Below, in pieces: positions 46,104 through 57,959 of a DNA stretch of 64,000 bases. The notes under the pieces were generated by a model, which saw only the letters and a program-made list of their open reading frames with translations, did no database searches and was not told the DNA's origin. Source of the DNA: Leptobrachium leishanense (Eukaryota; Chordata; Amphibia; Anura; Megophryidae); the NCBI GenBank assembly GCA_009667805.1, contig CM019063.1:81991877-82055876 (forward strand). Direction: 5' to 3'. Numbering within the stretch: the stretch's first letter is position 1; each line of letters begins with the position of its first letter. The position numbers and the translations under genes were made by a program.

Positions 46104-46555
46104 AGGCTGGGGTCAGACGAGCGTAGTGTTCACGTCCGTGATTGCGCCTAAAAGTACGTCCGTGATAGCATGAAAGAAAGTCCATTGGAGCCTGACACAT
46201 GAAGTACGTCCGCACTGAACTGCGGACGCACAACGGCCGCGGCCCACGGACGCAAGGCAGGCAAGAACGTACAACCCCTAGAACGGCCGCACAAAGTGCG
46301 CCGCGTCCGCAACGTCTGCATAGCTTTGTGTGTGAGTGATGGAACGTGGTCAGACGGACTGCATTTATACGTCCAGCATTTTTCACGGACAAAATGGTTT
46401 TGCTTTTTAATTTATTTTCCCTCCTACATCCGTCAAAATATATACGTCAGTGAAAAAAACGGACTGTCTGGCCACTACTGTGTCTTCCGTACTGACGTAC
46501 GTCCGTGTGCACGGACGTACAGTCCGTAGAAATCACGCTCGTCTGACCCTAGCCT
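46104..46555. mobile_element. MITE, AGGCTGGGGTCAGACGAGCG termini, second subfamily
   Basis: TA on both sides, right end CGTCTGACCCTAGCCT. The interior (ACGTCCGTGTGCACGGACGT) differs from 35864 but matches the partial copy at about 57555-57886. Confidence 0.85.
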
Positions 46556-47203
46556 TATACTTATATTATAAATTCCTCTGCTGGTAAATGCTTAGTCAGC
46601 GAAATATCCTCAAAAATAATAATAAAAAACCAACAACAGAGTGAATGTTAAACCAAATCTATTTCACTGACATATTCAGCAGCCCTGAAAATTGGCTTTT
46701 TAGAGTAGAGCTAAGTTTTGGGGCTTCCTGACTTTTCACTCTGTAACCTGATATCTGTCATCTTCTCCCCGTAAAGAACTGCAGAGTCTCCTGCCACTTA
46801 CTGTGAACAAGGAAGATAAGTAGCAGAAAGTTGAGTCTGCAGTATGGGGAAGACCACGGAAAAAACAGGTTTAGCTTCTTGTAGGCAGACAATAAGAAAA
46901 ATGTTTTTAATGGCTAAATTGCTTCTTTTACCAGATTGGGTTTATCAGAGCTTCGTTTAAAGGACCGCTAGAATGACCCTTTTATTGCTTTACTGTAATG
47001 TCTTCCTATTCTTCATTTATCATAGTTAAATAGTTAAGTCACTTTTGAAACATTAACTTGTATGGATGATTTGAGTCATGATGTCGCTGCATTGTGTGAC
47101 GGTGTACACCATGAAAAATGGCATTTGAGATGCTGGTATTTTGGGAATTCTTATGAGATAGTTAGGATTAGGTCATCTTAAAGTAAGAAGGTACTGCATT
47201 TTA

Positions 47204-50046
47204 TGGGACCTGCGAAGCTTCGGTATTCGATTCAAAATCAAATCGCAGGACGTATTTGATTCAAACCAGAGGTGAGCCAATCGATTTGAAAAGTTTTCGA
47301 AATCGATCGGGGGCAAACAGGGACTCAGCTGCAGACAGGGACCCAGCTTCCCACAACCTGTCTTGCAGCGATCTGCGTCCCCAGCGGTGCAGCGTGCCTC
47401 CCAGACGCACAGCACGGGGCTGGGAGTGGCACGCTGCTAGACGCCGCCCCTCCAGCGTGACGTCACATCCCATAATGCACAGAGGAGGCTGAGGACGGGA
47501 ATAGTCGAAGTAGCTGCAAAGAGGTGTTCGGCTGGGACAGAGGAGCGAGCAGCAGGCAGGCCTGAGCCAAGTTGTTGAGGGCGAATATAAAATAACTACC
47601 CTGTCACTCCTATTGTGCTTCTTTTGCAGGATGGAGAAGGTGATGGAATGGATCATTCATCATCACCAGAAGAAGATGGCATAAGATGGCCACCAGCCTG
47701 CTGTGTGGGGGGGTAGAATGAGAGCAATTGGGGGGGGGGCTTATAACTGGCCATATATATTAATTATATGACCTGCCCTGTGTGAGAAATAATCAAGTAT
47801 ATGGGGGCCTGCTCTGTGTGGCGAGATAATAAATTATATGAGGGTCTGCTCTGTGTGGGGAGATAATAAATTATATGAGGGCCTGCTCTGTGTGGGGTGA
47901 TAATAAATTATATAGGGGCCTGCTCTGTGTGGGGAGATAATAAATTATATGGGGGCCTGCTCTGTGTGGGGTGATACTAAATTATATGAGGGTCTGCACT
48001 GTGTGGGGAGATAATAAATTATATGGGGGCCTGCTCTGTGTGGGGAGATAATAAATTATATGGAGCCTGCTCTGTGTGGGGTGATAATAAATTATATGAG
48101 GGCCTGCTCTGTGTGGGGAGATAATAAATTATATGGGGCCTGCTCTGTGTGGGGAGATAATAAATTATATGGGGGTCTGCCCTGTGTGGGGAAATAATAC
48201 ATTATAGGGGGGTCTGCTCTGTGTGGGGAGATAATAAATTATATGGGGGCCTGCTCTGTGTGGGGAGATAATAAATTATATGGGGGCCTGCTCTGTGTGG
48301 GGAGATAATAAATTATATGGGGCCTGCTCTGTGTGGGGAGATAATAAATTATATGGGGGTCTGCCCTGTGTGGGGAGATAATACATTATAGGGGGGTCTG
48401 CTCTGTGTGGGGAGATAATAAATTATATGGGGGCCTGCCCTGTGTGGGGAGATAATAAATTATATGGGGGCCTGCTCTGTGGGGAGATAATAAATTATAT
48501 GGGGGTCTGCCCTGTGTGGGGAGATAATAAATTATATGGGGGCCTGCTCTGTGTGGGGAGATAATAAATTATATGGGGGCTGCTCTGTGTGGGGAGATAA
48601 TAAATTATATGGGGGCCTGCTCTGTGTGGGGAGATAATAAATAATATGGGGGTCTGCTCTGTGTGGGGAGATAATAAACTATATGGGGGCCTGCTCTGTG
48701 TGGGGAGATAATAAATTATATGGGGGCCTGCTCTGTGTAGGAGATAATTATATATGGGGGCCTGCTCTGTGTGGGGACATAATAAATTATATGGGGGCTG
48801 CTCTGTGTGGGGAGATAATAAATTATATGGGGGCCTGCTCTGTGTGGGGAGATAATAAATTATATGGGGGCCTGCTCTGTGTGGGGAGATAATAAATTAT
48901 ATGGGGGCCTGCTCTGTGTGGGGAGATAATAAATTATATGGGGGTCTGCTCTGTGTGGGGAGATAATAAATTATATATATACCTGCATACACAAACCTAT
49001 CCAGGCTGTATCCTGGATAATAAATTATATGGGGGTCTGCTCTGTGTGGGGAGATACTTAATTATATAGGGGCCTGCTCTGTGTGGGGAGATAATAAACT
49101 ATATGGGGGCCTGCTCTGTGTGGGGAGATAATAAATTATATGGGGGCCTGCTCTGTGTAGGGAGATAATTATATGGGGCCTGCTCTGTGTGGGGACATAA
49201 TAAATTATATGGAGCCTGCTCTGTGTGGGGAGATAATAAATTATATGGGGGCCTGCTCTGTGTGGGGAGATAATAATTATATGGGGCCTGCTCTGTGTGG
49301 GGAGATAATAAATTATATGGGGGCCTGCTCTGTGTGGGGAGATAATAAATTATATAGGGGCCTGCTCTGTGTGGGGAGATAATAAATTATATGGGGGCCT
49401 GCTCTGTGTGGGGAGATAATAAATTATATGGGGGCCTGCTCTGTGTGGGGAGATAATAAATTATATAGGGGCCTGCTCTGTGTGGGGAGATAATAAATTA
49501 TATGGGGTCTGCTCTGTGTGGGGAGATAATAAATTATATAGGGGCCTGCTCTGTGTGGGGAGATAATAAATTATATAGGGGCCTGCTCTGTGTGGGGAGA
49601 TAACAAATTATATGGGGGCCTGCTCTGTGTGGGGAGATAATAAATGATATGGGGGCCTGCTCTGTGTGGGGAGATAATAAATTATATAGGGGCCTGCTCT
49701 GTGTGGGGAGATAATAAATTATATGGGGGCCTGCTCTGTGTGGGGAGATAATAAATTATATGGGGGTCTGCTCTGTGTGGGGAGATAATAAATGATATGG
49801 GGGCTGCTCTGTGTGGGGAGATAATAAATTATATGGGGGTCTGCTCTGTGTGGGGAGATAATAAATGATATGGGGGCCTGCTCTGTGTGGGGAGATAATA
49901 AATTCTATATATACCTGCATACACAAACCTATCCAGGCTGTATCCTACAGGAAAGCAGCATTCACTGATTCTATATTCAATTCGAATTCGAACCTTAACA
50001 GCTGATTTGATTTGATTTGAGCGAAAATTTGTGATTCGCAGGGCCC
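47204..50046. mobile_element. Large nonautonomous element containing a 37-bp minisatellite
   Basis: Left end GGGACCTGCGAAGCTTCGG and right end (complement) GGGCCCTGCGAATCACAAA form degenerate inverted repeats, followed inward by AATCAAATC runs on both sides. ATTTTAT/ATTTTCT flank it. A GC-rich 5' part (47280-47590) precedes a possible acceptor TTCTTTTGCAG (47621-47631) and an acidic frame DGEGDGMDHSSSPEEDGI. This could be the start of a lost hAT-type transposase gene; weak inference. Confidence 0.55.
47765..49910 (+). repeat. 37-bp minisatellite, about 57 copies
   Basis: Unit TATGGGGGCCTGCTCTGTG plus TGGGGAGATAATAAATTA. The array is broken at 48981-49014 by ACCTGCATACACAAACCTAT and following bases, and the same 34-bp segment recurs at 49913-49946 where the array ends. 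Short open frames such as GACSVWGDNKLY come from the repeat. Confidence 0.95.
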
Positions 50047-51028
50047 TATTTTCTGGTTAAGTGGATTATTCACGTAAGTGGTGTCATGTCTGGTCTCCAA
50101 ATATTCTGGACTGCAACATCAATCAATCCCTATCAAGGTTTTCTCACATAATAGTGACAGGAGTTCTGATTAAAATAGTATCAACAAATGCATTTGTGTA
50201 CCAAAACCCAACTACAACCAGGACCCAGAGTGTGAGATAATAATGTACAGACAATTTGTATCATTGTTCTTATGATGCCCAGCATTTCAAATTAAATTCC
50301 TGTTTTTTGCTAGAAAATCTCTTGCCTGTGATACGTCTCATATTGACATCAACCAACCATAGATTTCATAATTTCTGCAGAGGAAAGACTAAGAATGTGA
50401 AAGACAAAGTTATGAAGCAAAATTAAACCATTTTATCCATTGGCTTGTCATTTTTTTCTCTTTTAGCCCCTCATTATACAGTAGTAAAGAGTTGTGGAAA
50501 ATGCCTGGCGTGCGCAGACTGTTACATTAGGGTTTGCACTCATGGAACATTTATTTCATTAAAACTTAAAAATGATGTATAGGATATTTTTGCACAAAAT
50601 ATATATTTTTCACTAGAAATAACAATCCTGCAATCAGAGATACAGTTGGTTTTATTTTTTTCGTCATTAATCAGATAAGGGGCATCTAAAATGTCAATGC
50701 AGGAGGTGAAAGAGGACCGCTTCACCCAGCATTAGGGTGTGCCTGGGCACACCCCCTGCGCACACCTATAAAATATATATAATTCATGGGGAGGGTAGCA
50801 TTCAACCTTAACTAAGCACTCCGTGTGGGTGCATCTCAAGACAATGTAATACAACAGACCAGGAGGAGAACACACTAAATAACACATTCAAAAAGAACAG
50901 CCGCAGCTTTATATATGTGAACATCTAGAGATTTTACCAGATTTAACCCTTTCAAAGCTTACATCATTTCTTACCCCCTTCAGGATCACAGCAGTTTTTA
51001 ACCCATTGAAGCCTTTTTACAAGTTATG
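50047..51028. other. No gene recognised
   Basis: Intergenic. A GGGTGTGCCTGGGCACACCC palindrome at about 50734-50753 is probably the end of another small element. Confidence 0.45.
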
Positions 51029-51389
51029 TACAGTCAGGTCCAGAAATGTTGGGACATCGACACAATTCTATCATCTTTGGCTCTATACACCACCACAATG
51101 GAGTTGGAATGAAACAAACACAATGTGCTTTAACTGCAGATTGTCAGCTTTAATTTGAGGGTATGTACATCCAACTCAGGTGAACGGTGTAGGACATACA
51201 GCAGTTTGCAGATGTGCCTCCCACTTATTAAGGGGCCAAAGGTAATAGGACAATTGGCTTCTCAGCTGTTCCATGGCCAGGTGTGTGATATTCCCTCATT
51301 ACCCCAATTACAATGTGCAGATAAAAAGGCCCAGAGTTCATTTCAAGTGTGCTATTTGCATTTGGAATCTGTTGCTGTCAACTCTCAAG

Positions 51390-52857
51390 ATGAGATCCAA
51401 AGAGCTGTCACTATCAGTGAAGCAAGCCATCATTAGGCTGAAGAAACAAAACAAACCCATCAGAGAGATAGCAAGAACATTAGGTGTGGCCAAAACAACT
51501 GTTTGGAACATTCTCAAAAAGAAGGAACGCACTGGTGAGCACAGCAACACCAAAAGACCCGGGAGACCACAGAAAACAACTGTGGTGGATGACCGAAGAA
51601 TTCTTTCCCTGGTGAAGAAAACACCCTTCACAACAGTTGGCGAGATCAAGAACACTCTCCAGGAGGTAGGTGTATGTGTGTCAAAGTCAACAATCAAGAG
51701 AAGACTTCACCGGAGTGAATACAGAGGGTTCACAACAAGATGTAAACCATTGGTGAGCCTCAAAAACAGGAAGGCCAGATTAGGCGAAGGTCAGACGAAA
51801 GCAGTTTTAACGTGCGTTTAACCGCACTAAATCACGGCCGTGCTAGCAGCAAATGACGTCCAATGCCGGGCTGCATATGAAGAACGGCCGCACAAAAGTG
51901 CGGCCGCGCAACGCAAGTGGCAAACGAACGCATTTTTTCGAGAACGTCAAACCGCTAGTACTGACGTACAGAGTGCGCTGCGTCCGCATAGCGGCGTGTT
52001 TGCGTGATTGGGAGACGTCAGACGCTGCTAATGTCCGGCCAACATAACGTCCAGACGCAAAAAGGGTTTTATTGATGATCCGTACAAAATCACGGACGAA
52101 AATGCGCATCGTATGACCGCTATCGCGTATTCCGTGAAAAAATACGTCCATTCGTTCGAACGCACTTTTTCACGGACAATGCGAAAAATGCGTTAGTCTG
52201 ACCCTAGCCTAAGAGTTTGCCAAACAACACCTAACAAAGCCTTCACAGTTCTGGAACAAGATCCTATGGACAGATGAGACCAAGATCAACTTGCACCAGA
52301 GTGATGGGAAGAGAAGAGTATGGAGAAGGAAAGGAACTGCTCATGATCTTAAGCATATCACCTCATCAGTGAAGCATGGTGGTGGTAGTGTCATGGCGTG
52401 GGCATGTATGGCTGCCAATGGAACTGGTTCTCTTGTATTTATTGATGATGTGACTGCGGACAAAAGCAGCAGGATGAATTCTGAAGTGTTTCGGGTAATA
52501 TTATCTGCTCACATTCAGCCAAATGCTGCAGAACTCATTGGACGGCGCTTCACAGTGCAGATGGACAATGCCCCAAAGCATACTGCAAAAGCAACCAAAG
52601 AGTTTTTGAAGGGACAGAAGTGGAATGTTATGCAATGGCCAAGTCAATCACCTGACCTGAATCCCATTGAGCATGCATTTCACTTGCTGAAGACAAAACT
52701 GAAGGGAAAATGCCCCAAGAACAAGCAGGAACTGAAGACCGTTGCAGTAGAGGCCTAGCAGAGCATCACCAGGGATGAAACACAGCATCTGGTGATGTCT
52801 ATGCGTTCCAGACTTCAGGCTGTGATTGACTGCAAAGGATTTGCAACCAAGTATTAA
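51390..52857 (+). pseudogene. Tc1-like transposase split by a MITE
   Basis: Part 1 (51390-51782) runs MRSKELSLSVKQAIIRLKKQ through the HTH region to NRKARL. Part 2 (52213-52857) resumes EFAKQHLTKPSQFWNKILWT and carries WTDETK, QMDNAPKH and SPDLNPIE, so all three catalytic acids survive. A second defect is TAG at 52756-52758 where Trp is expected. Beyond it the frame continues to FATKY and TAA. The gene is dead through both lesions. Confidence 0.93.
51783..52210. mobile_element. MITE inserted in the Tc1 transposase gene
   Basis: Left GGCGAAGGTCAGACGAAAGC after TA; right GTCTGACCCTAGCCT. Removing it joins codons AGA TTA and GAG TTT, restoring the expected RLEFAK. It is therefore younger than the Tc1 copy. 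Confidence 0.92.
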
Positions 52858-53214
52858 GAAGGGAAAGTTTGATTTATGATTATTATTCTGTCCTATTACC
52901 TTTGGTCCCTTAACAAGTGGGAGGCACATCTGCAAACTGCTGTAAGTCCTACACTGTTCACCTGAGTTGGATGTACATACCCTCAAATTAAAGCTGACAG
53001 TCTGCAGTTAAAGCACATTGTGTTTGTTTCATTCCATTGTGGTGGTGTAAAGAGCCAAAGATGTTAGAATTGTGTCGATGTCCCAATATTTCTGGGCCTG
53101 ACTGTATAATAACTGGGAAACACTTCAGACTCTCAATGAGATACATCCGCAGAAAAAGAAGATGAGGGGATCACTTGCTCAAGTGTGAAACTAGCAATTA
53201 ATGGTATAGGGATG

Positions 53215-53458
53215 TGCATGGCTGAAAATTTGTTTTGTTTAGTTTCGTTAGGTTTTTAAATCGGTTTCTGCGGGTTTTCGGTGAGTATTCGGCGAGTGTT
53301 CGGCAGGTTTGCGGCGAGTATTCCCTGCACTACGGGGGCACTGCAGTGATTGCTGAATACACAGCAGGGTCGGCGAACTAGGAATCGCCGAATCCCCCTT
53401 AGTGCAGGGAACGAAAAGTCACTGAATGTGCGGTGACTTTTCGGATCTCTGAATAACC
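53215..53458. mobile_element. Right-end fragment of MITE subfamily A
   Basis: Shares GGGTTTTCGGTGAGTATTCG and the end CGGATCTCTGAATAACCCT with the complete copies; the left half is missing. Confidence 0.65.
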
Positions 53459-53459
53459 C

Positions 53460-55270
53460 TCATTGTCTCCAGAACTTATCTTAACGTCATGCTTAGGATA
53501 GGGCCCATAGTCGTCTTCATTTGACTAGATCTGAATAATGAGAAGATAACCATCAGGGAATCCTAAACTTGATACCATTGGATTACTTACTATCTCGTTA
53601 CAAGAAAACCCCCATAAAAAACCCTGAAAGCGATGCTCAAACTAACACTGAAAAGTGATACTGTTTCAGAGACACAATGGAAAGTGCCATCGGAAGCAAA
53701 ATCTCCAGGGATAACATGTCCCCATTAGAAAACAATATTTCCTCTTGGCAGAGGAATAGCAATTCTATTGATACCTATATGGCCTTTTATAATCAATTAT
53801 GTCCTAAACAAATAAACACAGATAATAGCCATGCTTGGTGACCCATTAAATAGCCTTTGTTTGTACGTAGCATAAAAAACAAATGCGCATGACAAACCTA
53901 CTGAGCAATTAGTAATGCATCGGATCTGCTGGGACGCAAACAGCTGAAATCCCATGGGGCTTTGGCGCACGTCCGGCCTGGCTTCAGTTCAAGACATTCT
54001 CTATGTTTAGGTCTATATTTCCGAAAGACTGATTTATATTCGAGTTACATTTGCTTTGCACAGGGCAACAGTGGTCAAACTGTGACAACCCTAGAGGTTT
54101 ATATGCTACAATTCCCATGATACCCAAGCAGTGCGTAGTACAAATATCTGGGATGACATGGCTGTTTGTCACTGGCCTAAAAAGTGTCTTAGTACTTAGA
54201 ATTTAACATATCTACCGTGCTATGGTTTTCCATCAATACACTGTCCCCTCCTACTCATTGCCCAGAGGCATTCATTGACCTGTCAGATAGCACAGCTACT
54301 CTCTAGATAGTTGTTGCACATCAGCAATGATTCATCTGGCCTTTGGATTCCCATAGGTTTCAGCTGTAACAAAATCAAAAGGATGGATCAATAATATATA
54401 TGCGATCAGATGATGACGCCATCCTTCAGAGATGTTTCTTGTAAATACATGTCAAATACCCCAGAATTTGTTTGGAATGTGGTTAAAATGTAAAAATAAA
54501 ACACCTTGTGCTGTTATATACTATATTTATTTCAAGATTTAATCAATTCCACTTAATTCTTCCTCATAAAATTACTACTGAAGACCAGTGGTTAACAATA
54601 AGCATTTGGTGGTGAAGGGTTAATATTAAATACATATAATCATAACATTGAATAATGAACTGCAGAGTCAACACGTAAGTGTACAACATGCCAAACACTT
54701 TAATATGGATTTAAAGCTTTTAAAACCTTATGACGTAGAAGCTAGAAATGATGGGAATTTGTTACAAAATATCATACATTGCATAAGCCTGTCACAACAT
54801 CAATGTACTCCATCATGGCAGGTCCTATCCTTCCTAACGTTATGACCGCTGTTATGAGTTAAACCCACTTTTTTGGAACCAGTGGCATTGTTCGGTGTCA
54901 ACCCTCTCCACTGCAATAAAACTCACAACAAAAAGGCTGGCCGTAGTCCGTAGTCGGGCGATCGACTTGGTCACCCAACTACGGACAACGCCATCGGCTG
55001 ATCAGGGTCTTCCACTGGAAGCGTCTGTGGATGATCCAGATTGGCTGATGGACAGGCTGGCCAACGAAAAAAATAAAATTAAAAACCCAGCTGCGGCAAA
55101 AAATAAATAAATTGGCACCCCAAAAACAGCCCCCCCCCAAAAACACTCGCCATGCTGCAGGGGGGGGGGGGGAAATTAACCCCTATCCCTACTGCTGGAA
55201 TAGGCTTCAGGACCAGGGACAGCAACACTTAAATAAAAAAGGTAGGATTTTTCTTTTTTCCATTGAATCC
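53460..55270. other. No gene recognised
   Basis: Intergenic. An element-like stretch at 54890-55100 has an open frame (STLSTAIKLTTKRLAVVRS) without recognisable homology; I do not call it a gene. Confidence 0.45.
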
Positions 55271-55276
55271 TATGGG

Positions 55277-55437
55277 CTTCACACACGGTGGTTTTCCTAT
55301 ACAATGCATCTATTTTGGTTATACTATAAAATGCATCTTTTCACGTTTCCCCTGCGCACGGTGGTTATATGTTACAATGCATCTTTTCACGTTTCCCCTG
55401 CGCACGGTGGTTATACTTTACAATGCATCTTTTTTAA
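55277..55437 (+). repeat. 46-bp tandem repeat, about 3 copies
   Basis: ACAATGCATCTTTTCACGTTT and GCGCACGGTGGTTATA recur in order; the first unit is diverged. Confidence 0.8.
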
Positions 55438-56566
55438 TGTAAACTTGCACCAGATAGCTCTTGGGTAAGAACGCTAGTCTGTTGTAGTTGCAAAAAAAAT
55501 CTTCTGAAATCGTCAGATGGTGGTCGGACGTAGTGGAAGAGGGCTGATTCACCTGCGTGTTGTAGGATCGGTCGGGTGACATCAGACGATATTGGATGAT
55601 CATACCATCGCACAAATACGGTGCCAGTGGATGGCCATCCTAAAACTCAGAAATATATGTTGTGTATGAGTGTATCACAGAGGACCACACCAATAACATT
55701 CACAGTAATGTGATGTCAAGCAACCCAATCCTGGCATTAGGAGGCGTTTCACGAACCCTGGCCGTCAATTCTTAAATTCAGTGTAGGTCCTCAATTATAT
55801 ACATCATTCTCTGCCGTGGAGGGGAGCTGATATATTCCCATTTCTACGTCAAAGCTTTACATTTTGCCAGTGGCAATTTGGCAAAGAGGCAGTTGTGCTG
55901 AGTGGACGGCATGGACTGGGAGAGATTGTAGGAAAGTCCAGGGACCCAAAGCAACAGCTGTTCCTAGGACCTGTTTAGCCAGGGACTAGACCCTCCACCA
56001 GAAAAGGAGACAACACTGCACACCAAAGAGAAAGCAGTTTTGTTAAACTCGGTGTGAAGGTTTGATTCACCCAAGAGCTCAATATTTCCCGTTACCTGGA
56101 GTAGACCTGAGTATTGGGATGCAGGAGGATTAAATAAACTCTGTAGTTTAGATTTTTTTTCGCTTGAACGCAAATTTGAAATAAAAAGCAATACTATGCT
56201 TTCATTCACATCGCTCTTCATGTATTTCTTTTTAAACAGACTTTTTGGCCCATTTATTTTTGATTGTGGCAACACTTTAACAAGCCATAGAGAGGGAAAG
56301 GGACGAAAGGAAGACCAAATATATAGATTATCACGAGTAATGCATCAACATTTTGCGATCCCAAAAGGATAACCAGTTCCCTGCTTGCCTGAGAACATTG
56401 AATGGTACCCCCATCCTGCCCTTTCCTTCTGGGTAGTTCAAATATCACATGGAACACCAAAGAAAGCTGAACAAAACGCAGAGAACAACAATTGGTCCAT
56501 GTATCAAACCTTACTGGGCCACCCACCTCCGTAAAATCATCGCAGACACAACATCCTCTTTAGTGC
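55438..56566. other. No gene recognised
   Basis: Intergenic DNA downstream of MCCC2; no exon or clear element boundary seen. Confidence 0.45.
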
Positions 56567-56574
56567 ATCTAGAT

Positions 56575-56669
56575 CAGGGGTCAGCAGCTGTTTTGGAAAT
56601 ACATCTCCCAATTTCATGAGTGCCAGTGCGGTTTCAACACATTTGGAGGACTGAGATCACTGACCCCTG
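56575..56669. mobile_element. 95-bp hAT-like MITE with 8-bp target duplication
   Basis: CAGGGGTCAGCAG at the left and CACTGACCCCTG at the right; flanks ATCTAGAT and ATCTAGAC. Confidence 0.88.
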
Positions 56670-56775
56670 ATCTAGACGGTTTAAAAAAAGAATTCATTCA
56701 AGTTTTCAGTGTTCTGCATTATTTTTATTAGGTATTGCACAAAACATAAACTAAGACTGAATGTTGTATAAAAAT

Positions 56776-56781
56776 TTTATT
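56776..56781 (-). terminator. MCCC2 poly(A) signal candidate
   Basis: AATAAA on the minus strand, about 80 bases after the MCCC2 stop; a second AATAAA lies at 56724-56729. Either would give a short 3' UTR ending before the hAT MITE at 56575-56669. Confidence 0.55.
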
Positions 56782-56861
56782 TTACATAATGGAAAGAACT
56801 TCGAACCATCGCTAGTCCACATTGATTCCCCGTTCAATCATGGAGGTCATACTGTAGTGAA

Positions 56862-56979
56862 TCACATTCTAAATACTCCAAAACGCGTCTTCTCTGTTGG
56901 CGCATTTAATGCTGCGCTGAGGCTCAATCCTAGTACCAGTCTGGTATCAGCTGGATCAATGATCCCATCATCCCACAAC
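56862..56979 (-). CDS. MCCC2: MCCC2 last coding exon and stop
   Basis: Acceptor CTTTTTCAG is followed by one base that completes the split Arg codon (AG+G). The exon then reads [30 protein letters not shown] and TRFGVFRM with TGA at 56864-56862. This is the carboxyl end of MCCC2; the vertebrate protein ends in nearly the same residues (FGIFRM in human). The [11 protein letters not shown] segment belongs to the acyl-CoA carboxyltransferase fold, the half-site that transfers carboxyl from biotin to methylcrotonyl-CoA in the mitochondrial matrix. The last intron is 6.8 kb (56980-63807). CARTPT starts 13.4 kb downstream on the same strand. Confidence 0.95.
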
Positions 56980-57554
56980 CTGAAAAAGCAACAAAACCAC
57001 ACGATTATTCACTTTAGATATAAGCATCACTTCTACAATTAGCAAAAGAAGATTATTAAGCAATTCTAAGAGTATCTGGTTATCAATCCAAATGGATAGT
57101 AATGTAAGTTGAGTGGTCGTGGGACCTGGGTGTTCTGTACCCATCCCTCCACACTGTCCCACAAGGTCGATTCAGCCAACTAAGAAAGGGGATTCTCCCC
57201 ACAGAAAAACATTGCTCAAATTTATCATCTGATCAGTCTTCTGGGACTTGGGGCAGGATTGTACAGCTCTGATCATGGCTAAAGGCACTCAATAGGAAGG
57301 AGCATCCAGTCCCCTGCAGCAAGCCGCTGTTACATGAAGTAACAGCAGCTGCCAGCTTGAAGCAGTGCTCAGGGAGACTGTCTCTGGATTAAGGGGCAAG
57401 TATAAAGGACGCTTGAGTGTTAAAAAGGCGAGGATATTTAACCCCTTTTGATCTTCAACATACAGTACCTTTTAAGTTATGGTTTAAAATAAAACCTTAC
57501 CTTAAACACCAAAAACTCCATGTTTTATAGAGAAGAAAACATAAAAATAACATC

Positions 57555-57886
57555 GAACTGCGCACGCACAAGGCAAACGGACGCAAGTTAGGCATGAACG
57601 TAAAACCGCTACCACGGACGCAGAGTGTGCCACGTCCGCGTAGCGTTCGGTGTGAGTACAGAGGAGAGGTCAGACGCAGCGCGTTTGCGACATCCAGCAC
57701 CTTGACGCACACAATGGCTTTTCATATCCTTTTCAAATTTTTAATCAATTTTCATATTTTGTTTCCCATAATTCCCTTTTCTTTTCTACGTCTGTTAACG
57801 AAAACGGACCGTGTGGGGCCTACAGTATCTTCCGCCAGTTGTGCACGCACGCAGAGTGCGCTCAGACTGCGTTCGTCTGACAGCCT
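57555..57886. mobile_element. 5'-truncated MITE of the AGGCTAGGGTCA family, in MCCC2 last intron
   Basis: The interior matches 46104-46555 (GGACGCAAG, CACGTCCGCG). The right end CGTTCGTCTGACAGCCT is followed by TA. A half hAT-like MITE (TGTGGTTCCAAAACATCTTG) abuts at 57900-57950. Confidence 0.7.
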
Positions 57887-57959
57887 TAGTGAGCTTCAGG
57901 GAAGATGTGGTTCCAAAACATCTTGAGAGCCAAGGTTGTGAACCCCTGGTATATGGTGT

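Larger units (their letters stand above)
51031..53104 (+). mobile_element. Tc1-like transposon interrupted by a MITE
   Basis: TA-flanked. Terminal repeats of about 75 bp start CAGTCAGGTCCAGAAATGTT and are mirrored at the right end; inner repeats (CATCCAACTCAGGTGAACGG) are also inverted. The total of 2074 bp minus the 428-bp MITE leaves a normal 1.65-kb Tc1 element. Confidence 0.95.

Noticed and set aside
48683..49382. Two 69-codon repeat frames
   Set aside because: Generated by the 37-bp minisatellite.
47765..49910. CRISPR-like regular repeats
   Set aside because: Units are contiguous with no unique spacers, and the genome is vertebrate.
55112..55468. 118-codon frame with poly-G run
   Set aside because: Low complexity and tandem repeat derived.
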